A DNA stretch of 9,578 nucleotides from JANXSD01 sp043758125. Lineage in GTDB: Bacteria; Bacteroidota; Bacteroidia; AKYH767-A; OLB10. The notes beneath the pieces are model-generated. The model saw nothing but the letters and a program-made list of their open reading frames with translations, was not told where the DNA came from and did no database searches. Each line of letters opens with the position of its first letter. The first letter of the stretch is position 1. Made by a program: the position numbers and the translations under genes. Shown in pieces: positions 1 to 5,804 of this stretch. The stretch covers positions 1-9,578 of the forward strand of contig JAYVOC010000051.1 of the NCBI GenBank assembly GCA_043758125.1. Reading direction: 5' to 3'.

Positions 1-275
1 TAATTTTCGATGTTCAAAAAGAAGATATACTAACCTTAAAGAATCCTTCTGATTACATACTGCAAAAAAAGGTAGTTTATTTTCCTGCTGTTGAATCACC
101 AACGGGACCTGTAAAGTGTGAAATTCGACTACTTTATTTATGGGATAAAAATGAAGCACGACCGGAATTAACCGTTAATCTTGGTCGTATGAGTAAAGGC
201 AAAATGATTGGTGTTCGTTATAATGCCGACTTAGACTGGGTTGGTGGAACAACTTATTTTTTGGAGAAAGGGTGA
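1..275 (+). CDS. C-terminal end of an ATP-grasp-like protein (5' truncated by window edge)
   Basis: The frame beginning at position 3 is open from the window edge to a TGA at 273-275 and gives about 90 residues; the start lies outside the window. Visible landmarks are ILQKKVVYFP, then VESPTG, CEIRLLYLW, a VNLGRMSKGKMIGVRYN stretch and a terminal WVGGTTYF. From memory this order resembles the C-terminus of Bacteroidota hypothetical proteins with a circularly permuted ATP-grasp fold, in which a 'lQ.kv' strand and a conserved Asn/Arg stretch near the end belong to the ATP/metal site. That is family recollection, not a search result, and the substrate cannot be deduced. The next gene starts 41 bp downstream on the same strand, so the two may be co-transcribed. 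Confidence 0.6.
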   Translation, partial: IFDVQKEDILTLKNPSDYILQKKVVYFPAVESPTGPVKCEIRLLYLWDKNEARPELTVNLGRMSKGKMIGVRYNADLDWVGGTTYFLEKG

Positions 276-316
276 TTAAGGTTTCGTTAAGTAAATAACT
301 AGGCGTAATTTTAAAT

Positions 317-1054
317 ATGATATTAGAAACTCCAATACAATCCGAGATAGTTTTAAATGAGAAGCTTTCTTCAATAAGAAACCAGTATATTGAATTTGAG
401 GCAACCTTTGTTTTGCTTCATCCATTTCTACAATTCGAAAACGAAGAGTTACTCAAGTCTTTTTTTAATAGAAAGTCTAATTCTAATTCAATCCAAAATA
501 TTTCAAATATCACATGGACTGAAATCGTTGCTAGGACTGGAATTAAAAGTATCAAAGATCTTGATCAGTCGTTGGCATATCTGCATTGCGCAAGACAAAC
601 CGCTTGTAAATCGGAATGGATTAAGCTTATGTCTTTTATTGAAAAACATACAACTATTTTAGTTCCACAAGTTGACTTCTTTCCCGAAGTGCATACAAAG
701 CCTTTAATAAAAAAATTGCTTGAACTAAATCAAGGTTTGTTGATAGAAACTGACCGTATGACGGGAGAGGAAAAGTTAGTTAACCTTGCACAATTTGAAG
801 GCTTAATAAGGAGCTTTTGTGATAATATATATAGCGTAACAACCTTAGATAATAGCATTAAATTTGATACAAATTTTGATCAAAGGTTTTCCTATATTTC
901 TGCTAATAGAGTTATGTTAGAATCATTAATTAAAGATCTTAATTGGGAAGGTTTTTTCTGCGATATGAATACAGTTGATGATTGGTCATATCAAGGTGAA
1001 CCAATTGATTCAATAAATTGGAGTAGTCCAGAAAGAAAGAAAAGGTACGACTAA
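317..1054 (+). CDS. hypothetical protein, 245 aa
   Basis: This is an ATG-initiated ORF of 245 codons with no signal peptide and no membrane segment, so the product is probably cytoplasmic. It is rich in Asn, Ser, Ile and Lys. Recognisable stretches are FVLLHPFLQF near residues 31-40, a central LAYLHCARQTACKSEW, and an acidic C-terminal part with WEGFFCDMNTVDDWS. The combination of an N-terminal 'LLHPF' and a C-terminal 'GFFCD..T' faintly recalls the DUF2711 family, but I cannot verify that. I see no catalytic motif or DNA-binding helix-turn-helix. It follows the preceding gene by 41 bp, and no convincing ribosome-binding site precedes the ATG, as is normal in Bacteroidota. Immediately downstream lies the convergent decayed restriction island, so this could be either a core gene or accessory cargo. 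Confidence 0.65.
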   Translation: MILETPIQSEIVLNEKLSSIRNQYIEFEATFVLLHPFLQFENEELLKSFFNRKSNSNSIQNISNITWTEIVARTGIKSIKDLDQSLAYLHCARQTACKSEWIKLMSFIEKHTTILVPQVDFFPEVHTKPLIKKLLELNQGLLIETDRMTGEEKLVNLAQFEGLIRSFCDNIYSVTTLDNSIKFDTNFDQRFSYISANRVMLESLIKDLNWEGFFCDMNTVDDWSYQGEPIDSINWSSPERKKRYD

Positions 1055-1211
1055 AACTACAAAAAACGCGATGCTTAATGTTTATTATGTCAGAAAAATT
1101 ATCCCCCGATGATAATCTATTGGTCTTAACGATAGCGGTAAAAATCTGTTTATCTTTTTTCCTATTTAGTTCTTAAAGAAAATTCAGCTTCTGTATCAGG
1201 CTCTGCGCTTA
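1055..1211. other. intergenic stretch without a supported gene
   Basis: This AT-rich stretch lies between the hypothetical gene and the Mod relic. No ORF here looks like a real gene. A minus-strand frame ending at a TAG at 1162-1164 reads AEPDTEAEFSLRTK, which has the look of a protein C-terminus. It could be the far end of a gene whose middle was deleted together with the Mod body, but it is too short to assign. I see no terminator hairpin with a T-run between the convergent genes. Confidence 0.4.
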
Positions 1212-1529
1212 GCCTAAACCATTAGCTAATGAGGAAAGAATTAGTTTGTTATCGCACCCAATAAGTTTGTTTGTCCAGCCTTTGAGTTGTCTGCCTCTAT
1301 AATCCATTTCAAACATACTTGCTTGTGCTTTGTTTTTTTCTTTTCTTGGTTGATCAATATGTTCTATGCTGTGGAAGGGTAAAGCAATATTGGTGGTGTC
1401 TTCCTATCTGCTGTTCCAAAAAAGAAATACATCTTCTTCGTCAGCAAAAAGTTTATAGATGTATTCTTTGGGCAGTTTTTCTGCTGCTTTTATCGATTCA
1501 ATTATTTTGTTTTTATCGGTATCGTTGGT
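1212..1529 (-). pseudogene. N-terminal relic of a type III-like (Mod) adenine-specific DNA methyltransferase
   Basis: Reading the minus strand gives 106 codons interrupted by a TAG at 1404-1406 and closed by TAA at 1209-1211. Before the stop it reads KLPKEYIYKLFADEEDVFLFW; after it come IALPFHSIEHIDQPRKEK, MFEMDYRGRQLKGWTNKL and DNKLILSSLANG. This order matches the N-terminus of type III-like site-specific DNA methyltransferases (COG2189 type), where 'GRQLKGWTNKLIWGDNKLILSSLKNG' is a strongly conserved run. The expected next element, a '..LIYIDPPF' catalytic motif, is missing because the frame ends just after NG, so no active enzyme can be made. An ATG at 1531-1533 lies just upstream but in another frame that stops after six codons. 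The family assignment is from memory of conserved motifs. The gene lies downstream of, and on the same strand as, the AlbA/GHKL gene and the Res remnant. Confidence 0.75.
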
Positions 1530-1620
1530 TCATTATTTCTATATATTTTTATTTAGCCGTGTAAAAAGACGTCTAAGATTTTTTTCAAGTATTATTGATT
1601 ATCAAGTATTTGTATCAAAA

Positions 1621-1675
1621 GTCGTCTAAAAGCCGTCCAAAAGTCGTCTAAAAGTCGTCTAAAAGCCGTCTGAAA
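1621..1675. repeat. 11-bp tandem repeat, five copies plus a degenerate sixth
   Basis: On the plus strand the unit is GTCGTCTAAAA, at 1621-1631, 1632-1642 (two changes), 1643-1653, 1654-1664 and 1665-1675 (two changes). A decayed sixth unit at 1676-1686 covers the stop codon of the minus-strand AlbA/GHKL gene, and a lone diverged copy (GACGTCTAAGA) sits at 1568-1578. Three units are identical. The unit length is not a multiple of three, so a change in copy number would shift any frame read through the array. It occupies the gap between the AlbA/GHKL gene and the Mod relic. Confidence 0.9.
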
Positions 1676-1680
1676 GATAT

Positions 1681-2757
1681 CTAAATAACTTCCCAAAAAC
1701 CATGTTCAGGCGATTGTATTTTCCCTTCTTTTCTTAAATCTTGCAAAAGATTCTTCACTTTATTTTTCTTTTTTGTTTCATCCAAAACATCGGGTAATTT
1801 TTCCCAAATAAATTTATCAATGTCGCTCCTTTTCACTTTGCCCATCTTAATATAATCGTATAGATATTTTTTTAGGAACTCAACATCCAGCCCTCTATTT
1901 TTTATGTAATCGGCTTTAAGTTTGGGATCATTTGTGGGTTCAATAACTGTGTAGCTTAAAAAGCAATTCTTTTTTCTTCCTTCAATAAATTTTTGCTTTT
2001 TCAAATAATTGTATTCATCATCAGTAACCAGTTTTTTCTTTTGCACTTTATCTAAAATCAAAATATCTTCTAAAGTAAGGTTAGGGTTTTTAATAAGAAT
2101 ACGGGCAAAATCTTCGTTCAATAATTTACCGGTTATGGTTACTTTAAATTTACCATCGGTTAAATCATAATCGGGCATCGGAAAAAATCTTTGCCTTTGA
2201 AAGTTGAATATTTTTCTGATGCCTCCGCCCTGCGTTTCTATCATATCGAGGTTTTTCATGGCTGCTACCAAAAAAGGGTTGCGGTAGTTTTCTTCGGGTG
2301 CGTCACTTAGCACTACATCTTCTATCGATTTTGGTAAAAAAGTACCGTAGTTAGAAAATACCAAATGGTCATCTTCAAACTCTACTACATTGATGTAGGA
2401 TTTCTTTGTATAATCTTGGTGGGCAATGGCATTATTTAAAGGTTCTCTAATATTAAAGGGATCGTAACGTAAAACCTCATCAGGAAATAAAGTTCCTTCC
2501 CGCAGGTATCTGTATTTTAAATTTCTGATTTTTTTATACACTTCATCAATAGCAAGAATGAAAGGAATTGAAAAAATCTCAAAGTCTTTATCCTTATTAT
2601 CTACTGTTTTTAAATTCCAACGAATTTTTACAAACGAGCCTAAAAAATGTTCAGATTCATCTTTACCTAGAAGTATTAAAACCGTACGGGTAATTTTTCC
2701 TTTTATGGTTAGCTTAGCTTTGTCTAAAAACTTAGCATCATTCCAGGCGTTTACCAC
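1681..2757 (-). CDS. GHKL ATPase / RecG-like C-terminal part of an AlbA_2 gene broken by a stop
   Basis: These 358 codons continue, in exactly the same frame, the gene piece at 2782-3336; only a TAA at 2782-2784 separates them. The listed start is a GTG, probably just an internal Val codon of the original gene. GHKL ATPase features resemble the HATPase_c_4 domain of 'RecG-like' proteins: the N-box EPLNNAIAHQDY at residues 105-116, a strand plus loop FSNYGTFLPKS at 134-144, and the Gly-rich G-box ETQGGGIRKIF at 174-184. The C-terminal third is Lys-rich and ends in NLLQDLRKEGKIQSPEHGFW, which looks like a winged-helix unit. The family is often annotated as ATP-dependent DNA helicase or ATP-binding protein, but no helicase motifs are visible here. 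The full gene would be 551 codons including the internal stop, close to the usual family length. Only the stop breaks it; the rest looks intact, which suggests recent inactivation. Confidence 0.75.
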   Translation of the reverse strand: MVNAWNDAKFLDKAKLTIKGKITRTVLILLGKDESEHFLGSFVKIRWNLKTVDNKDKDFEIFSIPFILAIDEVYKKIRNLKYRYLREGTLFPDEVLRYDPFNIREPLNNAIAHQDYTKKSYINVVEFEDDHLVFSNYGTFLPKSIEDVVLSDAPEENYRNPFLVAAMKNLDMIETQGGGIRKIFNFQRQRFFPMPDYDLTDGKFKVTITGKLLNEDFARILIKNPNLTLEDILILDKVQKKKLVTDDEYNYLKKQKFIEGRKKNCFLSYTVIEPTNDPKLKADYIKNRGLDVEFLKKYLYDYIKMGKVKRSDIDKFIWEKLPDVLDETKKKNKVKNLLQDLRKEGKIQSPEHGFWEVI

Positions 2758-2781
2758 TTCCTTGTATTTAGGGTTTCGTTT

Positions 2782-3336
2782 TTAAAATTCTATTCTTGCT
2801 TTGGCAATGGCTTCTTCATCTAAGTCGTAAATTGTGGCTTCGGGTACCAATTCCATTGACCAGTCGTGCCGATTCTGCTGGAACCTTATTCTATCCAACT
2901 CTTCTATGTTTAGCGGCACCAAGCTTTCGTTATCCCTGCCATAAAAATGTCCATCAAATGAAACGGGTAAGCCCATTGGTGCAGGTGGAATTTGAAATAG
3001 AACAACCCTGCCTTCGGGCAAAATAAGCTCGTATATTTCTATAAACGTAATTCGGTTTGCAGTTTTATCGGCAATCTCTTTTTTTAGGCTGTCTAAGTCT
3101 GCCCTGTTTGTTCTAAATTTAGTACCAACTATTTTGTGGTGTTTATTCTCAATACCAAATACCAACCAAGCACAAGCTGCTTTGCTTAGATTAGCCTCGT
3201 TGCTCAATGCCGAAAAATATTTGCCCAATTTATTAAAATCGTAATTGGTATTAGCTTCTTTAAATTCTACAATTTCGTTTTCTGCCTCTAATTTCTGCAG
3301 TTGATGAAGCTTTTCTATTAGTTCTTTTTCCGTCAT
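2782..3336 (-). CDS. AlbA_2 (Schlafen-type) DNA-binding N-terminal part, cut by an in-frame stop
   Basis: This piece has 184 codons from an ATG to a TAA at 2782-2784. The AlbA_2 domain spans about residues 18-140, with the hallmark EIVEFKEA at 21-28, NKLGKYFSALSNEANL at 35-50, AWLVFGIEN at 56-64, IVGTKFR at 69-75 and the FYGR turn near 130. In the family this domain is associated with nucleic-acid binding and sits in front of a GHKL-type ATPase. Past the stop the same frame carries on as KRNPKYKEVVNAWND, so one substitution (probably AAA to TAA) explains the break. The ATG overlaps the TGA of the upstream Res remnant as ATGA (3333-3336), which indicates translational coupling in the ancestral operon. 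With the Res 5' end lost, no native promoter is visible, so expression is doubtful. A stand-alone AlbA_2 polypeptide could still be produced. Confidence 0.75.
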   Translation of the reverse strand: MTEKELIEKLHQLQKLEAENEIVEFKEANTNYDFNKLGKYFSALSNEANLSKAACAWLVFGIENKHHKIVGTKFRTNRADLDSLKKEIADKTANRITFIEIYELILPEGRVVLFQIPPAPMGLPVSFDGHFYGRDNESLVPLNIEELDRIRFQQNRHDWSMELVPEATIYDLDEEAIAKARIEF

Positions 3337-3548
3337 TTTAGTTCAAATATTTTGCAAACATCCTCAAATGATTTCACATCATTTTTTATTTCCTCCCATT
3401 TATTCTGCTTAACATAAACTGGCGCATAGGTGTATTCCTGTTGAGCTGCGTTAATGTCTTTGCACCAAGTGGCAAGTCGCTGTATCTTTCTAACATCGTC
3501 CAAATCTTCTCGCCCTTTTGTTTCTAAAATGTAAAAAAGTGTTAGGAT
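3333..3548 (-). pseudogene. 3' remnant of a type III-like restriction subunit (Res)
   Basis: The minus-strand frame ending at TGA 3333-3335 reads LFYILETKGREDLDDVRKI, then QRLATWCKDINAAQ, YTYAPVYVKQNKWEE and FEDVCKIFELK. The E-T-K within ILETKGRED fits the second half of a PD-(D/E)xK nuclease site, and the run matches the C-terminus of type III restriction endonuclease (Res, DEAD/DEAH helicase plus nuclease) subunits as I recall them. Only about 70 codons survive; the helicase body and the upstream Asp of the nuclease site are absent. The frame stays open a few codons upstream, to a stop at 3579-3581, but that part reads as non-family sequence and has no start. The break falls around 3541-3553, next to transposon-end-like sequence. 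It overlaps the AlbA_2 gene by 4 bp. Confidence 0.72.
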
Positions 3549-3552
3549 GATC

Positions 3553-3607
3553 TGTCCTAAAAAAAGTTTACAGTTTAGTTAAATAATCCTGCATTAAGTT
3601 TACAGTT
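3553..3607. mobile_element. possible remnant of an insertion-sequence end
   Basis: Next to the point where Res homology stops, the sequence begins TGTCCTAAAAAAAGTTTACAG and holds two identical 12-bp boxes, AAGTTTACAGTT, at 3564-3575 and 3596-3607, 32 bp apart (about three helical turns). A TG-initiated tip followed by repeated boxes resembles the terminal region of IS elements, where such boxes bind transposase. No transposase ORF and no second, inverted end are present in the window, so it would be a solo end or deletion scar. The IS family is not identified. Confidence 0.4.
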
Positions 3608-3668
3608 CATTATTGCATTATTGGACGATTTAGGGTTACGCAAAATACCCAATTCACACAATACCTCC

Positions 3669-4058
3669 CTACTCTTTCTCACTTATGGAGTAAAACAAAA
3701 GCATCATTGCAGTGACGGATGAAATGCTCATAAAAATAAGAATCACTAAGGAGATACATTTGTTATAAGCATCGAGCGGCATGTCGTGTTGGATAATACC
3801 GATTAATGCTAGTAGGTTGGCGATAGCACGTTGTCCGAAAACTATGCAGCAAAGAAAAGTTAAGGCTAATCCGCTCCAAACATTTATTTTCCCAGCGCTA
3901 TTCATCCATGATAAAACCCATGCAATGATCCCTGCACCAAGTCCTGAAAACATGATATTTCGAGCCTTAATTCCAATGGTGGCATAAGCAATCAATCCGC
4001 AAATGATCAATAGGGTTCCGAAAATCGATAAACTACGAGACTGAGGCGTTTGCATCAT
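3669..4058 (-). CDS. small integral membrane protein with four helices (possibly TMEM14-like)
   Basis: The 129-residue product has four predicted hydrophobic segments at about residues 10-28, 34-51, 59-75 and 100-125, with short polar links and a charged SEKE end. It should lie in the inner membrane. The first two helices have small-residue patterns, IICGLIAYATIG and GLGAGIIAW, which recall the Gly-rich helices of TMEM14-type proteins, but this is only a resemblance. No catalytic or transport motif is visible. Two consecutive ATGs (4056-4058 and 4053-4055) could serve as start; the longer one is given. It is transcribed divergently from the glycosyltransferase gene across a 279-bp gap. I found no clear TAnnTTTG promoter element for it on the minus strand. 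Confidence 0.65.
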   Translation of the reverse strand: MMQTPQSRSLSIFGTLLIICGLIAYATIGIKARNIMFSGLGAGIIAWVLSWMNSAGKINVWSGLALTFLCCIVFGQRAIANLLALIGIIQHDMPLDAYNKCISLVILIFMSISSVTAMMLLFYSISEKE

Positions 4059-4277
4059 AATTTTAAAGAATAGGTTTTGAAATATTAAATGTAAAATTTA
4101 AAGGTGTAAATCTATTCATTTTCAAATTTCAAGTCAATGATTCGTTAATAATTTTGAAAAATAATTTTATGATGTCTATCAAAATAGCTAATTTCCCCTA
4201 GTAAAATGCTCAGATTTCGAGATGCAAAAAGATTAACAAACAATTATTGGTAAATTAGCGAAACTATGTTGCTTTAT

Positions 4278-4309
4278 TTTGAATATGCTATCATTTAAAT
4301 TTACCTTTG
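4278..4309 (+). promoter_or_regulatory. Bacteroidota-type promoter for the glycosyltransferase gene
   Basis: A TTTTG with its TTG at 4279-4281 is followed after 20 bp by TACCTTTG at 4302-4309. This matches the -33 TTTG / -7 TAnnTTTG consensus of the Bacteroidota primary sigma factor, including the spacing. Transcription would begin near 4315-4318, leaving a leader of about 20 nt before the ATG at 4338. It probably drives the whole plus-strand run. The rest of the 279-bp divergent gap (4059-4337) is AT-rich and shows no other site I can support. Confidence 0.65.
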
Positions 4310-4337
4310 TACCGCCTTTAACCTCATTATCAAATCA

Positions 4338-5699
4338 ATGCCCGAGACTAAAACCTCTTTAGGAATAAACAATTCTCATACTTCTCCATCGTCACCAAAA
4401 GTTTTAATGTTGGGTTGGGAATTTCCTCCTGTTATCAATGGTGGATTAGGCGTAGCTTGTCACGATTTGTGTATCGCTTTATCAAAGATTGCCAATGTAA
4501 CGATGATCATTCCGAAGTCTAATCCTGATTTCGTAGTAAAAAATCTAAACCTTATTGGCCTGAATACAATCGATGCAAAAACACTTCGCAATATTGGTCA
4601 TGCGGATTCCTACAAGAAGGTGAAACAGGTTCATTTTATCAATACACACCTCAATCCTTACTACAATGGAAATGCCTTAGGCGGACCAGCACTAAATGTG
4701 GAAAGTCAGTATTTGAAAAAGATTAAAATTGGCGACGAAACTGTTGAGATTTTCCATATCGACGATCTTTATGGTGGTGATGTGATTGAGAAGGTGACGG
4801 TTTTTGGAAAGTTAGCTGCTAAACTTGCTCACTCATTGGATTTCGATATTATTCATGCTCATGATTGGATGACGATGATTGCTGGAATGGAAATCAAAGC
4901 ACAAACGGGTAAACCATTAGCAATGCATATTCATTCGTTAGAGGTAGATCGTGGTGGTCCTCATAGTAAAGGTTGGGTTTACCAGATCGAAAAAAAGGGA
5001 ATGGAAGCTGCCGATGTTTTGATGCCTGTTAGTAATTTCACTGGTCATGTTATTCATGATTATTATAATATTCCTTGGAGTAAAATAAGTACTGTTCATA
5101 ATGGAATTCGCCCTGTTGTTCCTTTTGAAGGCGAGAAAATGTTTAAAGAAAAAATGGTGCTTTTTGTAGGACGATTAACACGTCAGAAAGGACCAGAATA
5201 TTTTGTTGACATTGCAGAGCAAGTATTGGCTAAAGATCAAAATGTTCGTTTTGTAATGGCCGGTACTGGTGAATATTTTAATCCATTGCTGGAGAGAGCT
5301 GCAGAAAGAGGAATTGCTCATCGATTCCATTTAACAGGTTTCCTGAATCTTGATAAAGTTCGTCAGTTGCTTTCCATTGCTGATGTGTACGTGATGCCTT
5401 CGGTGTCAGAACCATTTGGATTATCTGCTGTAGAAGCAGTTCAATTTGGAATTCCTACAGTTATCAGCAAGCAATCAGGTGTTGCAGAAGTTTTAAATGG
5501 ATCACTCAAATTTGATTATTGGGATGTTGATCGTGCTGCTGGATATATCATTCGTTTGTTGCATGATGAAGTATTAAAAGAACAAGTTAAGCAAGATGCT
5601 TATAAGGATTTGGAAAATATTTCTTGGGATAAATCAGCAGTGAAAGTTATTGAAGGATACAAAAAATATGGTCTTATTCCTGAAGAAGAAATCGTATAA
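4338..5699 (+). CDS. glycogen-synthase-like glycosyltransferase (GT4/GT5 type, GT-B fold)
   Basis: This 453-residue cytoplasmic enzyme probably elongates an alpha-glucan from a nucleotide sugar. The N-terminal Rossmann domain starts after a Ser-rich 20-residue leader with KVLMLGWEFPPVINGGLG (21-38); its GGLG is the acceptor/phosphate loop typical of glycogen and starch synthases. HAHDW lies at 173-177 and VHNGI at 253-257. The C-terminal domain opens with VLFVGRLTRQKGPEYF (274-289), whose R and K bind the donor diphosphate, and carries the E-x7-E element EPFGLSAVE (358-366), then GIPTVISKQSGVAEVL. Length fits the family. All key motifs are intact. It is followed after 105 bp by a GH57 enzyme, a pairing I know from Bacteroidota glycogen loci, which supports a storage-glucan role. 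Whether the donor is ADP- or UDP-glucose cannot be read from the sequence. A trehalose- or sucrose-type GT4 is less likely because of the GT5-like N-terminus. Confidence 0.85.
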   Translation: MPETKTSLGINNSHTSPSSPKVLMLGWEFPPVINGGLGVACHDLCIALSKIANVTMIIPKSNPDFVVKNLNLIGLNTIDAKTLRNIGHADSYKKVKQVHFINTHLNPYYNGNALGGPALNVESQYLKKIKIGDETVEIFHIDDLYGGDVIEKVTVFGKLAAKLAHSLDFDIIHAHDWMTMIAGMEIKAQTGKPLAMHIHSLEVDRGGPHSKGWVYQIEKKGMEAADVLMPVSNFTGHVIHDYYNIPWSKISTVHNGIRPVVPFEGEKMFKEKMVLFVGRLTRQKGPEYFVDIAEQVLAKDQNVRFVMAGTGEYFNPLLERAAERGIAHRFHLTGFLNLDKVRQLLSIADVYVMPSVSEPFGLSAVEAVQFGIPTVISKQSGVAEVLNGSLKFDYWDVDRAAGYIIRLLHDEVLKEQVKQDAYKDLENISWDKSAVKVIEGYKKYGLIPEEEIV

Positions 5700-5713
5700 T
5701 TAAAATATCAGTA

Positions 5714-5741
5714 CATGTTGAAAAGTACTTTTGAAAACATG
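5714..5741. repeat. nested dyad symmetry in the glycosyltransferase-GH57 gap
   Basis: A perfect 12-bp palindrome, AAAAGTACTTTT (5721-5732), is flanked by the inverted arms CATGTT (5714-5719) and AACATG (5736-5741). The arms are offset by one base pair from the palindrome's centre. Transcribed, it could fold into a weak hairpin; as DNA it could be an operator. There is no downstream T-run, so it is not an obvious rho-independent terminator. Confidence 0.5.
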
Positions 5742-5772
5742 AAATCCAAAAGCATTTCCAATAGATCAGTGT

Positions 5773-5780
5773 TATCTTCG
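5773..5780 (+). promoter_or_regulatory. weak -7 candidate for the GH57 gene
   Basis: TATCTTCG matches TAnnTTTG with one mismatch and lies 25 nt before the GH57 start codon. No TTG is found at the expected distance upstream, so this is at most a weak internal promoter; read-through from the glycosyltransferase is the simpler explanation. Confidence 0.25.
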
Positions 5781-5804
5781 TATTAAGTAATAATTCCTCT
5801 CGAT

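Noticed and set aside
1162..1221. Minus-strand peptide ending AEPDTEAEFSLRTK as a separate gene remnant
   Set aside because: Only about 20 codons are open and no family can be named; noted in the intergenic entry but not called.
1319..1564. Plus-strand 81-residue ORF rich in Cys, Phe and Trp
   Set aside because: It is the complement of the Mod relic, whose minus-strand reading carries recognisable family motifs; the plus-strand peptide looks like a shadow translation of AT-rich DNA.
1621..1686. Repeats considered as a CRISPR array
   Set aside because: The units are 11 bp and directly abutting with no spacers, and no cas genes are present.
2755..2757. GTG as a true start for an independent GHKL gene
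   Set aside because: The frame continues unbroken upstream to the TAA, with family-like residues KRNPKYKE before the GTG; AAGGA is too close to the GTG to be a convincing ribosome-binding site.
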